A stretch of 64,000 nt of DNA from Pelagomonas calceolata (Eukaryota > Sar > Pelagophyceae > Pelagomonadales > Pelagomonadaceae), in assembly GCA_918797485.1 (NCBI GenBank), contig CAKKNE010000005.1, forward strand, positions 2,418,001 through 2,482,000, in the 5' to 3' direction. Below are positions 37,180-45,741 of the stretch, in pieces. The first letter of the stretch is position 1. Every line of letters starts with the position of its first letter. The notes under the pieces were generated by a model that saw only the letters and a list, made by a program, of their open reading frames with translations, made no database searches and was not told the DNA's origin. Both the position numbers and the translations under genes were made by a program.

Positions 37180-38698
37180 TTACAACAACGTATTTAGGAC
37201 CACTACACTCTCATGGCGCGCGTGGCGGTCCCGGAGGCGCTCGCGCTCGGTAGCAACCGCGAGCGCGCCCCGGAGGAGCGCCTCGAAGGCGTCGTTTCGT
37301 ATCGAGTCGTCGATCGAGTACTGCAGAGCCGGTGCGACGCCCGCGAGGTTCCGTCGCAGCTCGGCGATTTTCGCCTGCGGAATTCCGGCGAGATGCTTGA
37401 TGACATCAATCTCGCCGCGCTGCACGGCGGCGCCGTTCAGAACGACAAAGTGCTCGGGGAAGTTTCCCCGTTGCCAGGGCGCGACGCGGGCGAGCTGCTG
37501 AGAAAACACGACGGGGATGCATCCCGCAAGGGCGGCGTCGAAGACGCTCTTTCTGTAGGGCGAGTCGCCCCCTGGCTGCAGGCAGAACGTCGCGCGCATC
37601 ATCGTCCGGCGCAGGCCGGGCACGCAGCGCACGCCGCAGACCCGATGTCCCTCGTGCGGCACATGAGTTTCACAAGCGTCCGACGCTTCACAAAGGGCGG
37701 CGATCTTCGGCCGGAGGTACGAGAACGTGCCGTTGCGGTCACCGCCGACGTATGCAGCTAAAATCGGTCTAGAATGAGCGCCCCACGGTCTAGAATGAGC
37801 GCCCCAGGCGTGGACCGCCGCCGGGTACGGCACGCTAAATAAGTGCGGCGCGATACCTTGATCTGAGGAGATGCGGTCGCCGACCAATTGCTTCGCGAGG
37901 CGCGCGTCGTCAAAGGGGGCCGGACCATACGACGCCAGCGTGTGGGACCGCCCGTACTGGTCGCTGTAGGCCCAACGCGAAGCGCGAGCCAGCAACCCCT
38001 CCGGCCGCAGCCACCAGTACTTGCCTGTGTGGAAATCAAGCAGTGAGTCAGGTTATCAACCTGAACACCGTCGAGCAGACGCAGGAATGGAGGCATCCTC
38101 GTGTCGATGGCGTGGAAGCTCCACGCCATCGAACAGATGCAGTTACGGGGACGACGTCGCGTCGATGGCGTGGAGCATCTAAAATTTGATTTCCACACAG
38201 GTACTTGCAGTCGTGCTTGGGCACGACGTGGCCCTTGCCAACGATAAAGAAGTGCCGGTGCGCCGTCCTTTCGTTTAGGTAGGGGAGGTGCTTCACCTTG
38301 GCGTTCGCGGGATGACCGCAGGCTCGGTCCCAGGCCGGCAAACCTTTGGCTGCCGGCCACGTCGGCACGAAGTATAAATCAGCGTCTTTCGGGTCGTCGA
38401 CGGCGCCGCACCTTTCGGACGTGGCCAGCCGCCACAGTATCATTATAGCCAATGAGTACTGGTTCGTGTCGAACTCGTCTAATATGCCGTCATGACAGGG
38501 CGCGCCGAAGATCTGCGTGACGTTCGCCTTGTGGAGCTCCGGCCACGGTATCTCGTAGTCGTAGAGTTGCGGAATATCATAGACGTAGACGCGCGGGCAG
38601 TCGCTGTCGATGCGCGCCGGTCGCGCCGCGAATGATGGTAACAAAGGGAGGTCGCAGGTGTCCGCCGCGGCGAGGGCTAGCAGTAGGGCAGCCCTCAT
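37180..38698 (-). CDS. Exostosin-like glycosyltransferase, GT47 family (two exons)
   Basis: Exons 38698-38209 and 38024-37180, 444 residues; splicing out 38208-38025 restores HDCKY|WWLRPEGLL without a gap. Signal peptide MRAALLLALAAADTCDLP. The exostosin fold is recognisable: CPRVYVYDIPQLYDYEIP, LYFVPTWPAAKG, HFFIVGKGHVVPKHDC, and the nucleotide-sugar region FCLQPGGDSPYRKSVFDAALAGCIPVVFS. GT47 enzymes transfer arabinose, galactose or glucuronate in cell-wall or proteoglycan synthesis in the Golgi; donor and acceptor are unknown here. A short tandem duplication (HSRPWGAHSRP) lies near 37780. The intron is an introner element. Confidence 0.85.
38025..38200 (-). mobile_element. Introner element forming the GT47 intron
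   Basis: 176 bp with perfect 15-bp terminal inverted repeats CTGTGTGGAAATCAA (38025-38039 and complement at 38186-38200), flanked by an exact 8-bp duplication of GTACTTGC (38017-38024, 38201-38208). In minus sense the upstream duplicate, GCAAGTAC, supplies a GC donor (GCAAGT) and the element's end supplies CCACACAG, so the intron is 38208-38025 (184 nt, GC-AG) and removal restores the original exon. Inside is a perfect 13-bp hairpin (38104-38132). This is the structure reported for pelagophyte introners. Confidence 0.85.
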
Positions 38699-39120
38699 GA
38701 GCTATGACTGCTGTGTGCTTGCATTATCGCATGGGCTCTTAACTCCTCCACACTGACCTCTTCCCTCTTGTGGGTCGTGAAGGCAGCCATGCGCATATAT
38801 TCCTCGCCTTTATTCCATTCGTACGTGCAATTCCAGGGCCGGAGCGCAAGCAAACTCGGCAAGAGCCCCGCACGAAAGAATTTAGACGGTGAGCACTCGT
38901 AGCACGATAGGCGAGGCCTCCCGCGCTGTGCACATCTGTAGCGCGAGCTGTCACTCCGGCGCTCTGTGGTGGCGCGTTGCACAGAGAGCATCTCTGGCAA
39001 AGGTCTGCAGCCCGGTTTTGGAACCGCGAGGGGACGCGTCGCAAAGGGAGCGGCTTCTGATCGGACCCTTCGTTGCATTAGTCTGACTCCCTCTGGGGCA
39101 GCCCTGGGACAGTAGTGCCA
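38699..39120. other. Divergent intergenic region
   Basis: 422 bp between GT47 and the RPxSAP gene. A minus ORF spans it and overlaps the GT47 ATG, but it lacks family features. A GGCAGCC motif lies 18 bp before the plus start (39097). No other signal. Confidence 0.35.
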
Positions 39121-39930
39121 ATGGACAAAGAGCTGAGCACCAAACAAATCCTCTATGGCTCGCGAAGGCAGTATGTGGAGCGCGCCCCAAACCTGAACAT
39201 GGGCCACCACGGGCAGCATAAATGCTGGTCCATCTCGAAACGGCCGGAGCACATCAAGCCGCGGCGACGCGGCAACGCGGCGCGGACGAGGTACTGCACG
39301 CCCAGTACAAGAAGAAGGCCGTCAACGGCGCCGGCGGGCGGCCGCGCCAGCCTCGAGACGAATGCCACGGTCGTCACCGCCTCGACGCGGCCGAGCACGG
39401 CCGGCGCGCGCCGGCCGACGTGCCTCTTCGGCGCCACAAGGGCTTCAATGATGAAAAAAGAGCACTCGCACAAGTTCATGACCTTGAAGGGGAGCAGTCT
39501 GGGCCACAGCAACGACCTGTCGCTGTTCGAGCGGAAGGCTCTCGAAACACAAATGTTTCGCAAGGCGCAAGAAGCGAAAGCGCGCGCTAAGGCTCTCGCA
39601 GGGTTAGATTGGAAGAACCACGTCCTGGAGAAATGCGCGGGCTGCTGGATTTGGATGGATTATAAGTCCGGCATGGCGAACGCCGTCGAGGAAGTGCTCC
39701 CGCCGGGCACGAAGCCTGGGATAACGAGGGGGGAATTCCACAAGCATCACACGGATCCGAACAAGCCTCCGACGCCACGCAAACCGCCGCCACCGCTATC
39801 GTATGTGCCGGTAGGGATGACGGTCTACGACCGCGACGGCGGCTCCGACGCGTTCCGGGAATTCGAGGCACTCCTCGACCGCGACGCGAAGTCGAGGCGA
39901 CGGCCGCAGTCGGCGCCCGCTAGGAGGTAA
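39121..39930 (+). CDS. RPxSAP-motif protein A (cytoskeleton-associated candidate)
   Basis: 269 residues from ATG 39121 (MDKELSTKQILYGSRRQ). Low-complexity, Arg-rich, with repeated RP(S/Q)(T/S)AP motifs (RRRPSTAPAGGR, RPSTAGARRP) and a terminal RRRPQSAPARR. A WW-like core CAGCWIWMDYKSGMANAVEE follows a basic helix (FERKALETQMFRKAQEAKAR). The end FREFEALLDRD-RPQSAPARR mirrors YEELCALLDQG-RPKSAPAGGR of the convergent neighbour, so these are diverged paralogues. RPxSAP motifs are common in ciliary and microtubule proteins; that link is inference. Confidence 0.65.
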   Translation: MDKELSTKQILYGSRRQYVERAPNLNMGHHGQHKCWSISKRPEHIKPRRRGNAARTRYCTPSTRRRPSTAPAGGRASLETNATVVTASTRPSTAGARRPTCLFGATRASMMKKEHSHKFMTLKGSSLGHSNDLSLFERKALETQMFRKAQEAKARAKALAGLDWKNHVLEKCAGCWIWMDYKSGMANAVEEVLPPGTKPGITRGEFHKHHTDPNKPPTPRKPPPPLSYVPVGMTVYDRDGGSDAFREFEALLDRDAKSRRRPQSAPARR

Positions 39931-39952
39931 TAAAGTCAACAAACTTAGCACA

Positions 39953-41032
39953 TCACCGCGATGGCGAGAGGCGGCCGGACGCGGCCGCATCCTCGAGTAA
40001 GCGCTGCCTCCGCGGAGTGACCCCCAGCACCGTCCGGGTCTCGGCCCGCGCCTTGGTCCGACTCTCGGCCCGCGCCTTCGTCCGGCTCTCGCTCCGCGCC
40101 TTGGTCCGGGTCTCGCCCCGTGTCTTGGCCGTAGCGTCTGCGACCGCCGGCCGGCGACCGCCCGCCGGAGCGCTCTTCGGCCGCGGCAGCTTGCCCTGGT
40201 CGAGCAACGCGCACAGCTCCTCGTAGGGCGACGGCTCGTAGGCCACGTAGCCCGTGCCCAGCGGGATCGTCGAGTCCACCGACGCGTCATCGTCCAGGCC
40301 GCCCAGCGTCTCGTCGTCGAAGTACTTGCGGATTCTGCGGCGTGTAGAGTTACGATGACGCTCCTCCGCGTGCCATTTCTTGCACAGGCCGACGCTCGAC
40401 GCTTCGTCTTCTTTGATTTCAGGCGGCGGCGCCGCGCGTGCCTCGCCCGTATTCTGGTCGACCCAAAACCAGACGCCACATTGAAATTTGCGCACCCACT
40501 GCGGCGGCTTCGCAGCCTCCATCTTCCGATGTTGCTTCTGCACGAACTTGTGCGTGAACGCCTTCTGCCGCTCGACCTTCTGCACCTGCGCAAAGGCCAG
40601 GCGCTTGGCCACTGCGTGCACCGACTTCTTCGAGACGGCCTGGGCGAACTGCCGCGCCATCTGCTCCTTGCGCTGCTCTTTGCGCAGCTGCGCGTGCTGG
40701 GCGACGTCCGCCATCTGCAAGCCCGGCCTTCTGGCTGGCGATGATGGTGCGACGAGCGTGCCGAAGGCCGTCGTCCGTCTTGCTGGCGCGCTCGACGGCC
40801 GCTGTCGTTGCTGCGCGGCAACTAATGAAGCTGCCCGTTTGAACTTGTACTTGGGCGAGCAGAGCGTCCAGACCGGGGGCTTTGGCTTCTGGCCGTCCAG
40901 CGCAGCCAGCGGGTCGCCGCTCTGGCGCGTCGACTTGATTTCGGGCGTCGGGTCGCAGTGCCCGACGATGTGCTGCATGCGGCTGTGATACAACAAAACG
41001 CGCTCATGCTCGAAGCCGGAGTAGCGGCGCAT
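39953..41032 (-). CDS. RPxSAP-motif protein B (paralogue of A)
   Basis: 359 residues from ATG 41032 (MRRYSGFEHERVLLYHSR). It has an RPSSAPARR motif near residue 78, a long basic coiled coil (AQHAQLRKEQRKEQMARQFA), a WW-like core VRKFQCGVWFWVDQNTGEA, and near the end YEELCALLDQGKLPRPKSAP followed by a degenerate (R/S)ESRTKARA repeat. It shares order and motifs with protein A, 22 bp away in convergent orientation, suggesting inverted duplication. It also shares a 540-bp divergent promoter region with CFAP52, which hints at a ciliary or basal-body role; not proven. Confidence 0.65.
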   Translation of the reverse strand: MRRYSGFEHERVLLYHSRMQHIVGHCDPTPEIKSTRQSGDPLAALDGQKPKPPVWTLCSPKYKFKRAASLVAAQQRQRPSSAPARRTTAFGTLVAPSSPARRPGLQMADVAQHAQLRKEQRKEQMARQFAQAVSKKSVHAVAKRLAFAQVQKVERQKAFTHKFVQKQHRKMEAAKPPQWVRKFQCGVWFWVDQNTGEARAAPPPEIKEDEASSVGLCKKWHAEERHRNSTRRRIRKYFDDETLGGLDDDASVDSTIPLGTGYVAYEPSPYEELCALLDQGKLPRPKSAPAGGRRPAVADATAKTRGETRTKARSESRTKARAESRTKARAETRTVLGVTPRRQRLLEDAAASGRLSPSR

Positions 41033-41572
41033 CGTGGTCCTGCGCGGTGGTGCGACCCTGTATACCGTGCTGCGAAGCGCCGTCGGCGTGCTGCTTTTGT
41101 GCCTTTTTGGGCAGCCTTGTTGATGCCGCTATCTGTAGCACCGCGCACCGAGAACAGCTGCCCGAATCGCTTCGGCCGCGTCCTGACGGCTACCCGTGGC
41201 ACCCGCGCGCGACCAACAGCACCGCGAGGGAAGTGCTGTGGTGGTCGAGCGCCGGCGCTCTGCGGCAGCATTTGGCGCTGGGCTGGAAACAAATTCCCTC
41301 GCGAGGACTCCTCGGAGCGCTCTCGAGCCCTCCACAAGCCTGGGGGATTCGCTTTTCCCCGCCCGTCGCGGCCCAGGACCGGCGGATAGCGCAGCGCACG
41401 ACTTGGCAAAACGGCTCGACCGCGGGCTCACGTCGGCCGGAGCGACGGTGGGAGGCAGCCACGCATCGCAAGCGCGTGCCAGCCCACGGACCGCAGTGGC
41501 GGAAAGGCAGCCAAGCGGCATAGCTAGCTAGCACCAGACCACCCCAGGAGAGAAAGGCAGCCCATCAAAAGG
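41033..41572. other. Divergent promoter region, RPxSAP-B / CFAP52
   Basis: 540 bp. It contains GGGCAGCC motifs at about 41108 and 41556 and a TAGCTAGCTAGC run at 41521. Large ORFs on both strands here are without recognisable features. No gene supported. Confidence 0.4.
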
Positions 41573-43423
41573 ATGCCGCCCGTCGAGGACGCCCCCATCG
41601 AGCTCGAGCATGCTATTGGTATATCGACCATACGAGGTGGTTTACATTACCACCCCAATGGCCGCGAGTACATGTATGCCGCGGGCGCAAGCATAATAGT
41701 CTGCAATTTCGACGACCCCCACGACCAGTCCTTTCTGCGAGGGCATGATGACAGTGTGGTTTGTGTCGCATTGTCCCCGCGCGGTACTTATGTGGCCTCG
41801 GGCCAATCCGGAGAGAACGCCGACGCGATCGTATGGGATTACAATACAAAATCCCTCAAGTTCCGGTTGGCGGAGCACGACCACGCTGTCGAAGCGGTGG
41901 CCTTCTCCCATGACGAATTATTACTATGTACGTTGGGCGGGAGAGACGACGGCAAACTTATTGTCTGGGACATGAGCAACGGATATATTGTTACAGTGGT
42001 AGCGAACCCGAATTGCGCCTCGATTGTATGTTGGGGTGGATTTGTAAGGGATGTGAAGCGGAGGGACACGGACAAGTACTTGTTCGCCACGGCGGGAGGC
42101 ACCAAGGCCACGATGTGGTCCCTCGATCCCTACGAGGGTAGTCTAGAGAGTGAAAGAATCACGACAGAAGGCGCGACCGTACGCTCTATCACGACCATGG
42201 TCTTCTCGGAGGATTATACGACCATCTACTGTGGGACGACGTCCGGCGACTTTACGACGATCAACGTACGGCAGAACAAGATGGCCTTCAAGCCGATCTA
42301 CGCGAACGGCGGCGGCGTCGAAGCTTTGTTGACGACGCAGAAAGGCGGCGTGGTCACGGGCGGCGGCGACGGGACTGTCACCGCCTTCGATGCTCGATTG
42401 GAAGAGTTAGCTAAACTAAAACTGCCCGCGGGTGTGGTTGCTTTATCTTTTGCGCCGGATGGCTCGGAGATCGTCGCCGCTATTAGGAATGGTGCCATCT
42501 ATCGATTACGAGGTGATCTCTCACGAGCGTTGTTGGTCTGCGAGAACCACGCGCACCCCGTAAGAGCCTGCTCCTACGCTCGTGAGTCTTCCGATAGGTT
42601 CGCGACGGCCTCCACGGATAAAACATTAAGGGTTTGGGACGCCAACGACTACAAGGCCTCGGCTACTGTTTTAGTACGAGATGCTGGTGAGCCGACGTGC
42701 ATCGTCTACACTCTAGATTTCCTGATCTCAGGATGGACCGACGGTCGAATAAGAGCACATGACGCCGAGAAGGGCGGGCCGTTGTGGTTGATCGACCACG
42801 CGCATCGGGGCGGCGTCACGGCCCTACAACTAGCGTCCAACCAGCGCTTCGTCATGACCGGCGGCGGCGAGGGCGACGTGAGAGTGTGGGAACTTAGGAG
42901 CAGAGAACTGGTCTCTCACTTGAAGGAGCACCGCGCCAAGGTTACCGGTTTGACACTATATGCGGACGACATGCACGCTCTCAGTTGCTCGAGAGATCGG
43001 AGCTTTCTATGCTGGGAGCTGCGGGAAGAGAAACGCGTCACAAGTCATACCCAACGGATGGGCGGCATCAACGCCGTCGCGCTGAGCCGAGATCAAACGA
43101 GAGTGTTCTCGGTGGGCCAGGAGAAGCGCCTGACGAAGTGGGACTTGAGGGACCCGAACTACCTGGAGTGCGTCCCGCTCTCTTCAGATAATACGGACGA
43201 GGCGACGTGCGTGGCCGTGTCTCATAATGGTCAAGTGGTGGCCACGGGCGGCTCGAAGAAGATGCTGAAGCTCTTTGATAGTGGTGAGGGGTTAACGCGG
43301 GTCGCGGAGGTCGTCGGCCACTCGGGCGCGATCAACGACCTCGTGTTTAGCCCGGACGACAAGCAGCTCGTGACGGTGGGCGAGGACGGCGCGATTTTAG
43401 TTTGGAACCTGTACCTGGAGTAA
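41573..43423 (+). CDS. CFAP52: Cilia- and flagella-associated protein 52 (WDR16)
   Basis: 616 residues, matching the usual ~620. The whole protein is WD40 repeats in two propellers, and it aligns along its length with CFAP52: IELEHAIGISTIRGGLHYHP, FLRGHDDSVVCVALSPRGTY, ASGQSGENADAIVWDY, TLGGRDDGKLIVWDMSNG, YCGTTSGDFTTINVR, SGWTDGRIRAHDAEKG, VMTGGGEGDVRVWELRSREL and VGHSGAINDLVFSPDDKQL. CFAP52 is a microtubule inner protein/inner-junction component of motile axonemes. Its presence argues that the organism has or recently had flagella. Confidence 0.95.
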   Translation: MPPVEDAPIELEHAIGISTIRGGLHYHPNGREYMYAAGASIIVCNFDDPHDQSFLRGHDDSVVCVALSPRGTYVASGQSGENADAIVWDYNTKSLKFRLAEHDHAVEAVAFSHDELLLCTLGGRDDGKLIVWDMSNGYIVTVVANPNCASIVCWGGFVRDVKRRDTDKYLFATAGGTKATMWSLDPYEGSLESERITTEGATVRSITTMVFSEDYTTIYCGTTSGDFTTINVRQNKMAFKPIYANGGGVEALLTTQKGGVVTGGGDGTVTAFDARLEELAKLKLPAGVVALSFAPDGSEIVAAIRNGAIYRLRGDLSRALLVCENHAHPVRACSYARESSDRFATASTDKTLRVWDANDYKASATVLVRDAGEPTCIVYTLDFLISGWTDGRIRAHDAEKGGPLWLIDHAHRGGVTALQLASNQRFVMTGGGEGDVRVWELRSRELVSHLKEHRAKVTGLTLYADDMHALSCSRDRSFLCWELREEKRVTSHTQRMGGINAVALSRDQTRVFSVGQEKRLTKWDLRDPNYLECVPLSSDNTDEATCVAVSHNGQVVATGGSKKMLKLFDSGEGLTRVAEVVGHSGAINDLVFSPDDKQLVTVGEDGAILVWNLYLE

Positions 43424-43773
43424 GAGTGACCTCTAGCTGGTACGGTGTTAGGACTCGTGGGCGGAGCCCTGCCGCGCGTCGCGATTCCGCGCATCTCCCT
43501 GGCGCGGTCCGCGCCGTCGCGCTTTCTTGCAATGAGTCGTTTGACCTCTAGTGGGATTGCTGGGCGACGCCTTCGCTGATACGACCAGGCTGGCGAGCTC
43601 GATCGTGCGGGGCTGCGGCGGATGAAAAAATTGGCCGATGTGTCATTTTGGCTGCCTTGCTTTGAGCAAGGCTGCCTAGCCATCCGGCCGACGCCTCCCT
43701 GCGTGCCCGAACGTCGGTCCCGCCCCGGTTGCGTTGCTTTGCGCATAGATGATGGCACGATGACCCCATTCTG
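43424..43773. other. Intergenic region with diverged 3'-flank element and GGCTGCC hairpin
   Basis: 350 bp between CFAP52 and GT90 (both plus). Copy of the 3'-flank element at 43439-43470; a CCTTGCT-TTG-AGCAAGG hairpin flanked by GGCTGCC direct repeats at about 43650-43680. No gene recognised. Confidence 0.45.
43439..43470 (+). promoter_or_regulatory. 3'-flank element, diverged copy (after CFAP52)
   Basis: GGTACGGTGTTAGGACTCG followed by TGGGCGGAGCCCT, 16 bp after the CFAP52 stop, in sense orientation. Similarity continues to a GCGCGTCGCGATTC stretch. Confidence 0.5.
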
Positions 43774-45741
43774 ATGGGGATGCGGGCATTAGTTGTGCTG
43801 CTCGCAGCCGTCGCGCAAGCAAATGAGAAGACGCATCTCCGGATCCGCAAGGGCAGCCCCGGCAGCGGCGCACAAGTCGACGCCGTCGACGGATCACCAT
43901 GGCAGCCCAGCGCGCAGCAGGCGCGCCGCGGCGTGGCGCGCGACGACGGGGACTGGTTCGCGGCCATGGCCGGCGAACTCCGTAAATCGTTGAACGACAC
44001 GCGCTTCGGCAAGCGGGCGATGCCCCACGACGCGATGAAGGCCCGCAATCTGTTGCGACACATCTTGACGAAGGAGAAATTGCGGGACAGTTTGATCTTG
44101 GTCCTGGGCGGTAGGTTATATTCAACACAACAATACTTACATGCGGACAAGGCCAAGAAGCATCTGTTGTTACTCGCGGCCATCCAGAGACGATTTGGTA
44201 GATTACCGAATGTCTTCATGATCCACGAGACGTCGAGCGCTGGTGTTTGTTACTATGATAAACGCCTGCAAATGATACCAACCACAGTCATCGCAAAAAG
44301 GGGCGGCTACGACGACTGCGGCCTCCTGGTCCCGAACCCGTACTTCGGGCGGGGCGACGTCGGCACGAGCTGGGCGGCGACGATCGCTGAACTCCAGGAC
44401 GCCGCGAACGCCGTGAAGGAGCGCATCCCGCGCGTTTTTTGGCGCGGCGCCGTCGACAACCACGAGCCCAGTCCGAGCGGGCGGTATCCGTGTGAACGGG
44501 AATGGGGCAACTACGCGCGGTTGGAGTCCCTAGCGTTGACGCGCGAGCACCCGGATTTATTTGATTCGAAGTGCAACACGCTTTGTGCCCCTAGAGACGA
44601 GGCGGCGCATCCGTGCGACGACTTACCTTATGACGCTTCCATGACAGCCATGATCAAAAATAACATGTCGAGGGTGCGGGATGACGTCATGTACGGCGAG
44701 CGCGACTACGCGAATTATAAATACGTGCTGAATCTGCCGGGCAAGACCGACGGGAGCTACTCTAGGAATCTAAACCACCTGTGGGCCGTCGGGAGTGCGG
44801 TGCTATTGTGGGACGGGCCGGTCGTGGAGTGGCTGTATCCGGCCCTCAAGCACGGCGAGACGCACGCGTCCGTGTCTCGTTCTTCCGCTAAGAGTGTTGT
44901 GGACGACTTACAGGCTAACCCGATGAAGTACAAAAGACTTGTGGAAGGCGCCCAACGCGTCCAGCGGGAGCTGGTGTCGCCGGAAGGTCTAGATAGGTAT
45001 ATGAGGATTGTGGTACAAGAACTGAGGAAGGCCCAATCACAACATCTCATACTGGACGCGCCCGAGGACGTCGCTTCGGTATTTGAAGGCTTGGACTGTG
45101 CGAAACTAGGACTCATGGAGACCTTCGTGATCCACGAGCATTCCCAGCAGCGGCGCTACGTCGAGGTGGGCCACCGCAAGGTGACGGACTGCCAAAAATT
45201 CGTCAACGTCACGCGATGGGCTCAGAGCGTGAACGACAAGGACTGGCTCGACGAGATCAAGCGGGACCTGAAGAACGATAGGGATTTGAGGTACAACCTC
45301 ACGCATTCCTCTGCGGGAGACGCGAAGGAGCGCCTGCTCGACCTCGAAGCCGAGCACGCGGCGCATCGAATGAAAATTCGAGAGGTCTGCACGGCCTGTG
45401 CTAAGAAGCACTGTTCTGTGAAAACGCTGGACTTCTGCAAGCGGGCGTCGCGCGGCTACGAGCGCCTTACGAGAATTCCGCAGCACCACAACCACGACGG
45501 TCGCCGCTTGTTGGACGGCGGGCGGGGCACCTACGCCGTCGCGCGCGCGGCCGTCTTCCGCAACAAGTGGGTGCGTGTCTTGATGATGTGCCTGGATATT
45601 TTGGGCCTCGTCGTCGCTGCGGTGGGGGTTGGGGGCTTGCTCTACGTCTTCCGAGAGTTCCACCGAACCTTCGACGACACGGCGTCCGGGCGGCGGAAGC
45701 GGGCGAATTCGATCGATAGTAGTACTAACTTGTTAATTTAA
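43774..45741 (+). CDS. GT90 (CAP10/KDELC-like) glycosyltransferase
   Basis: 655 residues. Signal peptide MGMRALVVLLAAVAQANE. The CAP10 domain is clear in the middle: RVFWRGAVDNHEPSPSGRYP, DYANYKYVLNLPGKTDGSYS, NLNHLWAVGSAVLLWDGPVV, EWLYPALKHGETHASVS. GT90 enzymes transfer xylose or glucose onto glycans or proteins in the ER/Golgi. After the domain there is a Cys-containing region (ACAKKHCSVKTLDFC), then one C-terminal membrane segment (about 595-625, MCLDILGLVVAAVGVGGLLYVF) and a short basic cytosolic tail, giving type I topology. Its TAA stop overlaps the TAA of the convergent dipeptidase on a shared TTAA. Confidence 0.85.
   Translation: MGMRALVVLLAAVAQANEKTHLRIRKGSPGSGAQVDAVDGSPWQPSAQQARRGVARDDGDWFAAMAGELRKSLNDTRFGKRAMPHDAMKARNLLRHILTKEKLRDSLILVLGGRLYSTQQYLHADKAKKHLLLLAAIQRRFGRLPNVFMIHETSSAGVCYYDKRLQMIPTTVIAKRGGYDDCGLLVPNPYFGRGDVGTSWAATIAELQDAANAVKERIPRVFWRGAVDNHEPSPSGRYPCEREWGNYARLESLALTREHPDLFDSKCNTLCAPRDEAAHPCDDLPYDASMTAMIKNNMSRVRDDVMYGERDYANYKYVLNLPGKTDGSYSRNLNHLWAVGSAVLLWDGPVVEWLYPALKHGETHASVSRSSAKSVVDDLQANPMKYKRLVEGAQRVQRELVSPEGLDRYMRIVVQELRKAQSQHLILDAPEDVASVFEGLDCAKLGLMETFVIHEHSQQRRYVEVGHRKVTDCQKFVNVTRWAQSVNDKDWLDEIKRDLKNDRDLRYNLTHSSAGDAKERLLDLEAEHAAHRMKIREVCTACAKKHCSVKTLDFCKRASRGYERLTRIPQHHNHDGRRLLDGGRGTYAVARAAVFRNKWVRVLMMCLDILGLVVAAVGVGGLLYVFREFHRTFDDTASGRRKRANSIDSSTNLLI

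Noticed and set aside
38695-39252. 185-residue minus ORF overlapping the GT47 start
   Set aside because: It is largely antisense to the RPxSAP-A gene and its promoter, with no domain.
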